A stretch of 64,000 nt of DNA. It comes from Torreya grandis. Its lineage: Eukaryota > Streptophyta > Pinopsida > Cupressales > Taxaceae. Location: assembly GCA_037957365.1 (NCBI GenBank), contig JARHVA010008416.1, positions 430,177-494,176 on the forward strand. The letters run 5' to 3'. Below the pieces are notes generated by a model. That model was not told the DNA's origin. It did no database searches and saw only the letters and a list, made by a program, of their open reading frames with translations. Below, one piece after another: positions 47,494-58,849 of this stretch. Both the position numbers and the translations under genes were made by a program. Position 1 is the first letter of the stretch, and the number at the start of each line of letters is the position of its first letter.

Positions 47494-47850
47494 GATGGCA
47501 ACTCACAGGGGAAGCATGCCTGCCATGCTTAGAATCCAGCTACCTTGAAAATCCATTGGGCATGGAGTCAGATAGTAACTTTGAGAACCAACAACAGCTC
47601 TGTGAAAACTTAGAACCAGTCATGCAGATCTACCTCCAAGGAAAAGAAAGCACACGCAAGACTAAGAAAACTACTACTTGTGCAATAGAACTTAGGGAAA
47701 ATAGGAAATAAAATAGGGAAAATATGTACAAGTGAAACCAAAAATTAGTGGCAATGCTTTAGATGTATCCCATTAACTGGGATACGCAGTTCCTCGCCAT
47801 CCAACCTGGAAAGTTGGAATGCATTATGCTACTTGCACTGAGTGATCATG
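47494..47850 (-). other. 3' untranslated part of the Tat-like element; polypurine tract not recognisable
   Basis: Between the integrase frame and the 3' LTR. The bases next to the LTR, read on the element strand, are GAGTTGCCATC, which is not purine-rich. A purine-rich run (about 47636-47710) is on the wrong strand. No further ORF was recognised. Confidence 0.5.
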
Positions 47851-48950
47851 TAAGGACCGCTCTATACGGTGTCAAATTTTGCATGTTTTCCAGGCTTAGC
47901 TCGATCTTCATCCCATTTCAGGACAATGTCTCCTTTAGAGAAATCTCTTAACAAAGATTTCTTGTCGAAGTGCCTTTTTACTTGTTGTTGGTGACTAGTC
48001 ATGAAAGCCATAGCCTGATCCCTTACCTCTTGGAGTTCCATTAGCTCACACAACCTGACCTCTAGGCCATTTCCTTCTTCAAATTGCAATTTGTGGGAGA
48101 TATCCAACGCTGGAAATTCAAATGAGATGAGAAGCCTAGCTTCCCTTCCATACACAATGTATATGGATAATTTTTTATTGCTCTTTTTGGAGTAATTCAG
48201 TCGGCCCATAGAGTTGTCTTTAGCTTGGCATGCCAAGTTCTCTGATTATCCTCCATAGTCCTCTTTATGATTCTAATCAAATTTTTGTTGGTGGACTCAG
48301 CTAGCCCATTCCATTATGGATAATAATTTTATGAAGTACTAAGATATATGCCATACTTGAGTGCCCATTCACTAGTTTTGGTTCCCAAAAAATCCAAGGC
48401 AGTATTTGAGATTATGGTGGCTGGGACCCCAAATCTTGTTACTAGGTCCTCATAGAACTCCAAGACTACACTTTCATTTGCCTCTTTTAGAGTGATGGCC
48501 TCCACCCACCTTGTGAAATAATCTGTAGCAGTCAGGACCCATTTGTACCTAGCACTATAGGGAGGGTTGATCATCCCTATGAAGTCCAAGCCCCACTGTA
48601 TGAATGGTTGCTCAACTTGAATGGGCTATAGAGGCATGGCAGCCAATCATTGTTTTCCATCAAAAAGTGCACAGTTTTGGCACTTTCTTACCCAGGCATG
48701 GGTGTCCTTGAAGAGAGTAGGCTAGAAATAGTTAGCCCTCATTATCCTTGCTGCAATAGCTCTAGGGGCAAAATGACCACCTGTTAGCCCATCATGGAAC
48801 TCAGCCAGTACCTTATCAGCCTAGTTTGGGTTAATGCACCTTAGGAGGACCTTAGAGAAATCCCTCCTAAACAATACTTCATCAACCAAAACATAAGGAA
48901 GGGACTATAGTTTAAAATACCTTCTTTCGGTCTTATCAAGACCCTGTGGA
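47850..48950 (-). pseudogene. Integrase of the Tat-like element, broken
   Basis: Minus strand: a zinc-binding HHCC region near 48820-48680 (EFHDGLTGGHFAP then CQNCALFDGK), then the catalytic core starting GLDFIGMINPPYSARYKWVL (first Asp). The second Asp site reads IISNTALDF, with Asn at codon 48404-48406 where Asp is required. The Glu site GLAESTNKNLIRIIKR (48305-48255) is kept. Downstream is the C-terminal domain (RHFDKKSLLRDFSKGDIVLKW, about 47960-47890). Stops interrupt it near 48325 and elsewhere. No chromodomain is seen. Confidence 0.88.
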
Positions 48951-49089
48951 CACTCACCCGTGAGAAGGAAATGTCTCATATGCAGTGTACAATCCTTTAT
49001 GACAACTAGTTCTTCAGTAGTGGCTACATCATGGATTAACAAGCTATCTTCCCTCTCTTGCTTTAAGTCTATAGCAAGCTATTCGCATA

Positions 49090-49560
49090 GGCCTCTTCCC
49101 CTCACCAGCTTGGTGATCTTAATGTCGATGTCATACTCTATCACTTTGATAATCCACCCTGCCCTTTTTTCATTCAAATCTCAATTGGTCAAGAAATCCT
49201 TGACGCCGAGATGTGGGACCATAAGGTGAATCTTGCTATTAGACAACATATGCCTAAATTTCTTCAGGCTTCACACTACTTCTAGGAGTTTCTTTTCAAT
49301 ATACATGTACCTAACTTTGAAGTCCTCTAACCCTTGGCTGAAGAAAGTAAGTGGCTACTCAAGGTCATCATCATTAGCATGGGTAAGCATGGTAGATATC
49401 ATCTCCTCGTTACTGAAAGTATAGAGATTGAAGTCCTTACTAAAGTCTGGGCTAATCAAAGTGGGAGCTCGGGTTATATGCTGCTTGATGGCCTCAAAGT
49501 TGTCTCTCCTTTGAGCCATCCATTTGAAATCCTCACCCTTTTTCAGCATAGGGGTGAGTG
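49090..49560 (-). pseudogene. RNase H of the Tat-like element, broken
   Basis: Minus strand after the RT thumb: LTPMLKKGEDFKWMAQRRDN and FEAIKQHITRAPTLISPDFS, then FNLYTFSNEEMIS where the catalytic Asp (usually YTDAS) is changed. PLTFFSQGLEDFKVRYMYIE (with the catalytic Glu region), then the connection KKFRHML and the tail VIEYDIDIK follow. Several stops are present. Confidence 0.8.
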
Positions 49561-49569
49561 GCTTGACTA

Positions 49570-50300
49570 TCTTTGCAAAATTTGGAATGAATCTCTGAAT
49601 GAAATTAATCCTGCCAAAGAAATTCTATAGGTTTTTCTTGTGCTTTGGTAGGGACATCTCCAGGATAGAACAAACTCTCTCGGGGTCAATAGACAAACCC
49701 TCCTTGGACATAATGTGGCCAAGGAGTTTCCCCTCATGAACAGCAAACATGCACTTCTTTGGATTAAGAGAGATGCCAAATTCCCTGCACCTTTCAAAAA
49801 TCTACTTGAGATGTTATATGTGTTGGCTCACTTTCTTGGAGAATACTGTTACATCATCGAGGTATACCAGCATGTTATTATTTATCAAGCCACCAAAAGC
49901 CATGTCCATGGCTTGCTGAAAGGGAGCACCAGCATTGGATAGACTGGAAAGCATCTTCTTGTAGGCAAACGTTCCCCATTTAGTGGTGAAGGCTATTTTG
50001 TGTTGGTCATAGCCTTACACTAGAATTTGATTATACCCTGAATAACCATTTAGGAGGGAGAAATGCTCACTACCAGTTACCTTCTAGAGGATCTACTCCA
50101 TGCTTGGAAGGGGATAATGATATTTTGGAGAGACTTTATTAAGGTCTTTGAAGTCGACACATAGCCTGATCTCCCCATTCTTCTTTTTAACAGGAACAAA
50201 GTTGGCCAACCATGAGGAATGTTTGATTGGAAATATAATTCTGGACTCAATCAATATGGCCAATTCCCTCTACATGAGGGGTTTAATTGTAGGATTGACA
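49570..50300 (-). pseudogene. Reverse transcriptase of the Tat-like element, broken
   Basis: Minus strand: IIFPIKHSSWLANFVPVKKK and RLCVDFKDLNKVSPKYHYPL at the fingers, GAPFQQAMDMAFGGLI, then the catalytic VYLDDVTVFSKKV with YLDD at 49853-49864, then GISLNPKKCMFAV and LLGHIMSKEGLSIDPERV. The key Asp residues are present, but in-frame stops at several points break the frame. Confidence 0.9.
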
Positions 50301-50799
50301 AGCATTTACTTTTGTGTGACTAACCTAGCACCTTCTTCTAATTCAATGGTGTTTTGGGCAAGCCTTGGGTCGAAGCCCTTTAAATCACTATAATCCTAGG
50401 CAAAAATGTTAGTGAATTTTTGACACAATAGAATGAAAGCTCACCTTTCTTGAAATGTGTAGACCTTACCAAGCGCAAGCAGCTTATCTTTGAAGATTCT
50501 ACCCTTTCATAATTCTCCTCTTTGGTAGTGATGCATGCCTTGTCATTTCTTAACTGGTCATCTCCATTGAAAATGCTTTCAAGTGTGACCAGACCTTTAG
50601 GGAGTTTATTGTTCTTCAACTAAACAATCTGATTTCCATATTGCTATTACAATTTCACTTGGTTGTGTATTGTGAACTTAGCTTCTTCTTGTAGGAAGAA
50701 AGCTATCTATTGGTCACTTTTGAAGACCTACCAATTTGCAATGTTGTCTGGGATAGAGGGCCGAACAACCACTTTCAAGTGGCGTGAACCACAATCTTG

Positions 50800-51210
50800 G
50801 CTTATTTCCTTTGAAACATCAAATTGGGTGCCAATTGCTGCCAGCCTATTAGCCTGTCTGTTCCATTCTCTGGTAATGGAGGTGATATTAAAAGCAATAA
50901 AATCCTCCACCAAGTCCCAAACTCTATGCTTGTAAGACTTCAGCAAGGAGTTCTTAGTCAGATTCAGGCCTCTCACCTAATTTACAATCAGCTCACTATC
51001 TCCCAAGACTTACAACTCCCTAATCCCTCTTTTTCTTGCCCATTCAAGGCCATGGATCAAAGACTCATATTCTGCAACATTATTCGTGCAAGAAAATTGG
51101 AAATGAAATGCTGAAAAGTACCCTTCCTTCGAAGGGGAAACCAACATCGCCCCACCACTCGTGCCTATTTTACTTTTGGAATTGTCAAAATATAACTACC
51201 ACAGGCCAAG
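50800..51210 (-). pseudogene. Extra (archaeal-type) RNase H between protease and RT
   Basis: On the minus strand: LYFDNSKSKIGTSGGAMLVS (first catalytic Asp), NNVAEYESLIHGLEWARKRG (catalytic Glu), VLGDSELIVN (second Asp), then DLVEDFIAFNITSITREWNR and QANRLAAIG, where the last catalytic Asp is replaced. This is the plant/archaeal type of RNase H known as the second RNase H in Tat elements. Here it lies upstream of the RT. Three in-frame stops were seen. Confidence 0.85.
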
Positions 51211-51549
51211 GTCTTCTTTGCTTTCCTTCATTAAATTTGGCATGAAGGCTCCCTCTTCATGCATGTAATAGACTCTAAGGTCTGCCTCTTCCATGAATTT
51301 GTATGGGTCATGTTCAAAGTTATCATTTCCCCACTCATCCAAGAGTAAGTCTATGACTCCTTTAAGAGTAGAAGATAGAGATTGGTCTATCTGAGACTCT
51401 TCTAGGTTGATGATGGTGTAACTGACATTTGTTTCCTTGAGCGAATATGGTTCTAGGTGGTCCTTGTAGAGCGGCTTAGACTCAATTTTCACTTTGGTCC
51501 CATACTTGGTTCTAAAAACTAGATATGACCAATTCACTGCTAGATAGCC

Positions 51550-51900
51550 ACCTATCTTTGACATGAAGTCCCTGGACAAGCAAATTGTGAAATACGGAGG
51601 AACATCCGCTACCATTATATCATGGGAAATTGAGAAGGTTGGGCAAGCATGCAATGTCAAGCCTAAACCCTTCATAATCCCAACTATTTTTGTAGGTGTC
51701 CCATCTAGCTATAGGACTCCTTTGTTCATTTCTTCATACTTCAATCCCATCTTATCAGTAATGCACTTGGGCATTACTAAGGTGTTGGCCCCACTGTCAA
51801 TTATGCAATTATGTACCAAGAAATCCCCTATAACCAAGGATACATAGAAAGGGGGAGTTTTCTCTTCCTTCTTTATGTGTCCTAAAGTGGAAGGCTACCC
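51550..51900 (-). pseudogene. Aspartic protease of the Tat-like element
   Basis: The minus strand reads VHNCIIDSGANTLVMPKCIT, with the retropepsin active site DSGA at 51787-51798, then LHACPTFSISHDIMVADVPP and CLSRDFMSKIGGYLAVNW. The frame stays open to 51196, so protease and the linker before RNase H were read together. Confidence 0.85.
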
Positions 51901-52371
51901 ATTTGTTATCAAGACATTATCAGTACTTGCCAGGATAGTTTGACAATCCAGCTCATGTAATTCCTTTCTCAACATGTCCTTCTGGCCTAGAAGAGATAAT
52001 GAATCCCATAAAGAGATATTCATATTTAGCTTCTTCATCTGATCCACCATATTGATTTGAGGAGTACCACACCTTAAGCTTTCCTTGGGGTTGATTTCAA
52101 GCTGAACTATAGGCTGAGGGGCTGAAGGTATAGATGGTTGCCTAAAATTTGGGGCCTTTTGACTTGTGTGTGATGGAGGAGGTGCTGCTACTACCTGAGT
52201 GGTAGCCTGGGCTTCTCCCATTGCCCTTCTCTTAAACCTTGTGTTGGCTGCAACACAATCAGCCTGATTGTCTGCAATGCCCACATAATTCACTAAATGA
52301 AATTCCCCTTCCAAATGATTCATCAGGGTAAAATCAGGCTGATCCTGATTGTTGCTCATGCTGGGTTGCAT
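51895..52371 (-). pseudogene. Gag-protease linker of the Tat-like element
   Basis: A 158-residue open piece, Gln/Pro-rich in the middle, ending with the pre-protease motif QMKKLNMNISLWDSLSLL and GQKDMLRKELHEL. In related plant elements this helical motif lies just before the protease. It continues the gag frame through several stops. Confidence 0.7.
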
Positions 52372-52587
52372 TGAAGGCTCAAAGGCTTAGGATTGAGTGG
52401 CTGTTTGGTTGTCTACATTCTAAAAATTGTTCATCATCTCATTTGTGTAGATGGCCTATTCTTGACCATATCCCATGGTCAAACAACTTGGTTTCTCTTG
52501 CACTAAATTGTTTTGAACAGGCACTATGGCCTTAGATGATGAAGAGGGACTGGTGTTGTAATTTTGAAATGGCCTAGTTGTAGTGAG

Positions 52588-53540
52588 CTACCCCTGACCT
52601 TGGTTATAATTTTGAAAAGGGGGTCTAGGGGCTTGACCATATTGTTGGTATCCTTGATTCAGTCTATTGTTTTGAGCTTGTTGCCTTTTAAGGGCAACAA
52701 GTTCATTTGACATGCTTTGCAACAGGCTTTTAACCTCGTGAAGCTCATTTGACAGAATAGCAGTTGGCTTCTCAATGGTAGGTAGGGGAGCAATTGTTGG
52801 AGCAATGGTTTGAATTGGGGGTAGCAATTCTAGGAAAAGTGGCATGTGAGGCCTAGGGGCAATTTTCTCAGCTTGTACCAAGCAATTTTTAGATACTATG
52901 GCAATGTCATAAGCAGCTGGTAGTATATGTCCTCCCATGGATTGGATCATCATAGCAATATCACTATTTAACGCCTTTAAGTAGTACAAGAAATCATAGC
53001 TAGGAGTTGGCCTTACCAGGATGGGAATTCTATCCCAAGTCTTTTGAAAATGTGTGTTGAAGTCTTGCATATACTCATGTGGAGCTCTCTTTATGGTCCT
53101 CAACTGCTCAGCAAGTGAGAGGCCATCACTCTTTTCCCCAAAATGGTCTATCAACTGAGTGCCCAATTCATTCCATGAATGTATTGAATTCATAGGCAAG
53201 GTGCCATACTAGTCAAGAGCTTTACCTTTCAGAGACAAAGCTAGCAGTCTAATGGCAATGTTTTCTTCTATTATATTGTGAATATTGCAAAGGTTGGCAA
53301 TATTCTTAATGTGCTCAATGGCTGTAATAGGTCCCACTCCATTGAAAGAAGGTATATTCTTGAGAGCTGTTCTCAGAAATGGATCATAGTGTGGGAGATT
53401 CAAGGGACTCTCACCATGAAAAGCCACAAAAGGCAATGCCATGGCTGCGATTGGTTGTAACTGAGGTTCTGCTACAATTGTGTTTCTTATAACAGGCCTA
53501 GGAGGATTGATTGTTGGATAAGGGTGGGTCCTTTCAAATC
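52588..53540 (-). pseudogene. Gag of the Tat-like element, split by a nonsense codon
   Basis: The frame runs from a stop near 53541 with no clear start before ATG 53440-53442. It shows PLNLPHYDPFLRTALKNIPS and LLALSLKGKALD, then TAG at 53209-53211, then YGTLPMNSIHSWNELG and a retrotransposon gag domain (LAEQLRTIKRAPHEYMQDFN). TGG (Trp) to TAG is the simplest reading, because gag domains usually have ALxWY here. A Pro/Gln-rich tail ends in another TAG at 52588. No CCHC knuckle was seen. Confidence 0.85.
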
Positions 53541-53756
53541 ATAGCCTTTAAGCAGAGTTTATAGGTGATTCAATGAAATCAAAAGAAACCCCTCTTGAGG
53601 CAAATCTTGTAGTGACCTTAAGCATAGAAAGTTAAGCTACTAGTTTTAAAATGGAACTGAACCTCTTACCAGTGGAGTCACTAAATGCTAGAAAACATTG
53701 AATTGGTTGTATCAGGACTAGCATCAATCTTGAACTTTAATAAGTGATCAAACCAA

Positions 53757-53780
53757 AAGTCCCACCAGGCGTACCAAAAC
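53757..53780 (-). other. Candidate primer-binding site region
   Basis: Just inside the 5' LTR the element strand reads TTTTGGTACGCCTGGTGGGA. A site starting TGGTACGCC is in the right place, but I cannot match it to a tRNA by eye. Confidence 0.4.
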
Positions 53781-53953
53781 TATTGATGTAGGAAAGTGCA
53801 CCCAGTGACAGGAAGTTGAACTTTTACCTTCTCCTCACAACATGGAAAATCCTCTCTCACCTGTGGGATAGCGAAGTAGAAGAGGAAAGTCTCTAGATAA
53901 GGGCTATCTCCCTTTGATGTATCATGTTTGTTTCAACAAGTGTAAATACATAT

Positions 53954-54047
<94 letters not shown>

Positions 54048-56051
54048 CTATATAAACTGGGGGGATGAAAAGGGAGGAAAATACAAGAAAACAAACTAAT
54101 CTAAGGAGGTGATACACCAAAACAAGATGACCTTCTCACACCCACTCTCAAAATCAGACAAAACACACTTATACGCTTCACCCTTGATAGAAGAAACAAT
54201 CTACAAACTTGACAAGGAAATAAAAATGAAAGATACAGAAGGGAATTTCACCAAAGGTGTTGTAAGAAGCACTCTGTAGATGATCTCCTCTGTTTTGCAC
54301 TCCAAATAGAAATCTTCTCCTATCAGCTGTAGATGGGACCTTGTAGATAGCTGGTGTGTTGGTGTTAAACCTGTGAGAGCATCAAAGACAATGACTGAAC
54401 ACAAATCAACACTCAGAACATACACAGAATATCTATCCAAGAAGAGGTAAACTGTGTTTATAGATTCAAGTAGAAATTTTAGCAGGGTTGTGCCTTGTAA
54501 AATTATGAAAGATGATTACAAAATGACCAAGTTCACAGTATATATGGAAAGTCCAAGAGGCTCATTTGGTGCTCATTGGTTACAAGTGGCCTATTACATC
54601 TATTCATGAAAGGAAACAAGTTGCTCAAAATCATTAATGAACTGTGCACTTTGTCCTCTTACAAACTACCTTTGTCAAGGTTGATACACGATTTGCCTTC
54701 TCATTTAATGAAAAATATAAAAAACCAGTTGCTTTACCAACCGCTTGCATCCCAAATGATCAATTCACTGGTACTATTTCACCTGCCCAAGTCACTTCTT
54801 CAATTAGCGCTATTTGGATAACTACACACTCATTCCCTATTTATCACTTTGTCCATTTGTCCCATCTAGCTCTTTCGGCCCCCTGGGGTGAACATCTTGG
54901 TGGGTCACTATGTTGTGAGCTCCTTTCCATGGCCATTGATTCCTTCATTTGAAAATTAATGGTTGTTACATTTCACTAAAATTGACATGCATATGGTCAT
55001 CACTGCTTTGAACACCAACGGTTCTTTCATCTTGTTAAACTTGACAATTTTTGGGACGTCATCGGGTCCATGTGGCATCATTATCGGATCCCTATTGGAT
55101 TTTCCTTGGGCTTGTTTTCCTTCCTTGGCCCTTCTTGGGCACTTCCCTACCTTGTTAATTTCCTTGGCACCTTTCAGAAGGGAAGGTACCCCTTTGGCCC
55201 TTTGAAAAGTCCCCTATGTTGGGTCGGAAGTCCCCCGCAAGGGCACATGCCCTTCAGGGTCCTTCGGTAGGTCCATCTGGTGCTTCAGAATTTTCCCTAG
55301 GCTCCCTACAGACAAATTGTCCATGAACAATTTCCTCGGGTGAATTTCACTGGGTCTTTTGACTGTGGCTTTCTACTTTGTATTTCTATGAACTTTTGTC
55401 TACAAATAATTTCCTGTGGACAAAAAATCCATGGAAATTTTCGTCGGGCTTTTGCTTTTGCCTTGTAGCTTTGAAGCGTCCCGAATTCCTTCATATTTTT
55501 TGTTTGAAGGAATTGCTTCGAGTAAGAAGTCTGAAGGAATTTGAGGCTTAAAGAGTTTGAACAAATTTTGAATAAGTCTGAATGAATTTGAAATATACAA
55601 ATGAGACCTACCCGATCCTTTTGCAAATATTGAAAAGTCTGCCCTCTAAAAGGGTATTTGACTTGGACTTCCCCTTCAGCCAAAGGGTAATCCTTTGAAC
55701 TGAACCCATTGAACCAAAACTTGGTTCAACAGTTCAAGGTTCAACCTTTGCACACCGATGAGTCCAATGAACCAAGCCAACGAACCTTTCCATTGAACCT
55801 TTTGTTGAACTTAGGCCATTGAACCAAGTACGTTGAACCTAGGCCGTTGAACCAAAAATTCAGTTCAACGGTTCAATAGTATGAAGGTTCAACACATATG
55901 CATTGAGATACTTTGAATTGAGTGATGAAACTTTTGGCCTGAACCAAGCAGAGAAATACTGACATGAACTTGTGCACCTTGAAATAACTATGTTAAAATA
56001 GCGAAGAAAGAAGGTGAACAATTTTGGCCTGTGGATAAAAATTGGTCAACA
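53781..56051 (-). repeat. 5' LTR of the Tat-like element
   Basis: 2271 bases, collinear with 45304-47493. Its inner end reads TATTGATG in place of TGTTGACA, while the outer TCAACA is intact. It is longer mainly because of the (TA)n run at 53957-54044. Confidence 0.92.
53957..54045. repeat. (TA)n microsatellite at the TATA region of the 5' LTR
   Basis: About 88 bases of TA lie just beside the TATA-like motif (CAGCTATATAAACTGG on the plus strand, 54045-54060). The 3' LTR has only AGATATAGATATGTATA at this place, so the expansion came after insertion. Confidence 0.95.
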
Positions 56052-56056
56052 ATTCC
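56052..56056. repeat. Target-site duplication, right
   Basis: ATTCC, matching 45299-45303. Confidence 0.92.
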
Positions 56057-56120
56057 CACAAAAAATTTATTTATCACCATTATCATAAACCTTTAGATTC
56101 ATTTTACATCAACACATAAT

Positions 56121-56432
56121 TCTTAACTACCATACTCCTATACTTCCACACTTACTTCATTATCTTGTGTAAATTAAAACATGCATGCTATAACACATGA
56201 ATGTGAAACTAAGATCATTTGTAGTCTCACATTTTATATATCTTTGTTATCATTTGGTTTATATATCTTAGTAAAGCTATGTAGGATATCTTTGAATATT
56301 CATGTGTTATGTAGGAAATTGTCAGCTATATGTATTTTATCCTATCCTCCATGATAATGAAGTAAGTAGCATACATGTTTTCATTTGCACAAGATAATGA
56401 AGTGTGGAAGTATAGGAGTATGGTAGTTAAGA
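56121..56432. repeat. Fold-back structure with nested direct repeat
   Basis: The arm 56121-56169 pairs with 56388-56432 along 45 bases, interrupted only by a 4-base insertion in the left arm (core CCATACTCCTATACTTCCAC). The 218-base centre holds one copy (56210-56270) of a block repeated directly at 56428-56489 (TAAGATCATTTGTAGTCTCA and on), plus the segment that occurs inverted at 40986-41092. Confidence 0.85.
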
Positions 56433-56449
56433 TCATTTGTAGTCTCACA

Positions 56450-57650
56450 TTTTCTATATCTTTGTTATCCTTTAGTTTATATATCTTACTTTGACTAGTC
56501 TTATGTTGATGACACATGTCTTCTATCTTGTACAAAATGCTTAAAATTTAATCATCATTCATCTTTGCAACTTAAGAACATGTACCTACTCTCCTACTCC
56601 TTGGACGCTAAAATCTAAGGCAAGAAATAGAATCTATTTTATTGTCCTATCCTAACCCAAGTTTCCAATGCCATAAATCCATCTAATTTGTAAATGAAAC
56701 ATGTCTTAAGGGTTGGCCTAAGTTCTTTAATTTGAGTTATTACCCCAAAGGTATTGATATAAATACAATATCAACACCCATTAATTCCACACTTGGAAAA
56801 TACTAAAGAAACAAAAGGAAACCTATCAAAAGAACTCTTTCAAGAATTCAATTGATTAAAGCTTCTCTATTTGCACATCAGTGATATGTAAAAAATATAT
56901 ACAGGTCTAAAGTATTAAAGGAGTATCCCAAGATCCTGATTTACCATGTTTTAAGCTAAGTCAGTATTGTATTTATTTTTCACATACTATATGATTCAAT
57001 CACAAGCTAACACATAGGGTAAAACTACATGTGTTTGAGGCCCTCTTTAAGGTATTGGTTATTTATGAAATACCCACTCATAGAGGGGACTTTGGGGTAG
57101 CTCAATATTTTGTGCCCATTAACCCATTTTCCCCTAATTGCATTATGAAGATGTAAATCTAGGGTTTTACTATTTGATAAGGAGAAACAATCCATGACCC
57201 AGATTTGAATACACCAAAGTGAAGGTAAAGTCAAAATGAGAAGCATCTAGTGGTTACATCCTATTTTAATATATATTACATACAAGAACCTAACATCGAC
57301 ATAACCATACCAAGTTGATGTTACTATCCAAAGAGCCAAAAGTACCCAATCCATAATTAGACAACTATTCTAGAATCATCTTCTAGCATGCTTTCTACTT
57401 GTTCCAGATTTAGAACTACATTAACATTAGAACAAGTTAAGTGCATCACTTCTTTGTCATTTATATATTTATCATAGTTTTACTTTCCATATTTGGACTA
57501 TTTAAGCATAAAAAATTTAGTGTATTCTTATATCTAAGTTTAGCATATAGTTGGCCTTCTATATATATAATTATCACCCTTATTCCATTCTATTTCTATA
57601 TACTTCTTTAACATCTAGATAACCCCAATATAGATATGCTTAGGGTTAAA
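56450..57650 (+). repeat. Left LTR-like repeat of Ty3/gypsy relic
   Basis: It aligns over about 1.2 kb with 61880-63090. Anchors are TTTGACTAGTCTTATGTTGATGA at the start, ATTGATATAAATA.AATATCA, CTACATGT.TTTGAGGC.CTCTTTA, CATTTTCCCCTAA, and AGATAT..TTAGGGTTAAA at the end. Diverged. The exact TG/CA ends were not fixed. Confidence 0.75.
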
Positions 57651-57934
57651 AAATTAATGGATCTGATATATGAACATCAAAATATAGGTCATTTATGGTT
57701 CTTTTATTTTTCTATTACTAATCCCTAAATTGTTATAAAATGTTTGTAATCATGTTTTCCATGTATATTTTTGTTAAGTATTTCATAGTCCAATACCCTA
57801 TAGTGATTATTAATTGTTATATCTAATTCTTTATTAATTAATTATATTCTATAAGGGATTCAAAATCTATTTTCCTAGAGTATCTTTTTTGTTCTAATAT
57901 TTAAAATAAGAGGGTTTTCAATATCAAGAAATTC
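57651..57934. other. Start of the interior, no domain
   Basis: This lies directly after the left LTR-like repeat. No convincing primer-binding site was found. Confidence 0.4.
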
Positions 57935-58620
57935 TTGATCTTTCTTCAAAAATCCTTTTGTAATGCCACAAAACCACAATCTAAGAGAAACGACATTATT
58001 GACCAATTGATTAATATACATTCAAAATTTTATATGATTGAGCTCATAAATAAATTTAATGTATATCAGGATATGCTATATGAGGCATTATGTGAGACAC
58101 AAGTTCCATGTGATTTTCAGCTTGCTTATTTTACATATGTCATGAAAGATCTCAAAAACTATAACAATGTCATTACCTTCGACCAACATATATTCCATCC
58201 AAATATGTTTTTGACAAAAATTTACCTTTATTAATAAAAATAATAATATAAATTAAATGTGTCAAAAGAGTGATCATTGATAATGGATCAAACCTAAACA
58301 TTTATAAAATCTAATTTCTAACCACCATGGGTATTAACCCAATTCTTATTAAAAAGATGTTATGCAAATAAAAAGGTTTGACAATTCACAAAACCCTTTG
58401 GTTGGTCATAGCACATTGATTATTATCATGGGTCCCCATATAATGTCCACTTTGTGCTAAATTATTCAAAATGATTTGAAATATAACATTTTATTGGTAT
58501 GATCTTGGGTACATAAAATGCATGTAGTTCCCTCTACATTGTACACATGCTTACAATTTTGTCATCAAGGAATCCCTGACACACATCCAAGATATATTAA
58601 TCCCTTCAACACTATGTAAT
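57935..58620 (+). pseudogene. Decayed Ty3/gypsy pre-protease and protease
   Basis: An open piece 57935-58234 has the pre-protease helical motif (YQDMLYEALCETQVPCDFQL). After a few stops the frame reads VIIDNGSNLNIYKI near 58270-58312, the aspartic protease active site (D-N-G-S in place of D-S/T-G). The remainder to about 58600 fits the C-terminal half of the protease and following segment, badly decayed. Confidence 0.7.
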
Positions 58621-58849
58621 GGTCCAAAAATTAGATAATCCTAAACCATAAAACTCATAATATGAGTTTGACATTGACACACTAGTATAAGAACTTAATT
58701 ATACTATGCTAGCTAAGGTACCAAAAAGATAATTTACACATTTACCTGAGTCCTCATCTTCATTACTCTTATAGTTAATAGAGTGTGAGCTTATATCTCT
58801 CCATCATCCTATTTAGGTTGATATGAGTTGATTTCTATCCAAATCATAT

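Larger units (their letters stand above)
45304..56051 (-). mobile_element. Tat-like Ty3/gypsy LTR retrotransposon, complete in structure but defective
   Basis: The element is 10.7 kb with two LTRs of about 2.2 kb, 5-bp target duplications, and gag-protease-RNase H-RT-RNase H-integrase on the minus strand. The extra archaeal-type RNase H and the absence of a chromodomain point to the Tat part of the plant OTA group (established features of that lineage). The LTRs begin TGTTGA and end TCAACA. Every coding segment carries in-frame stops, so it cannot make its own proteins. In the first 125 aligned bases of the LTRs I counted about 15 differences, mostly transitions, so the insertion is old. Confidence 0.9.

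Noticed and set aside
53893..54120. Tyr-Ile-rich open frame
   Set aside because: Produced by the (TA)n run inside the LTR.
54576..55683. Open frames in the right LTR
   Set aside because: Same reason as for 46533-47194; LTR sequence without protein similarity.
45304..56051. Pararetrovirus or envelope-bearing element
   Set aside because: LTRs, target duplication and integrase are present, and no movement-protein or env-like frame was found downstream of the integrase.
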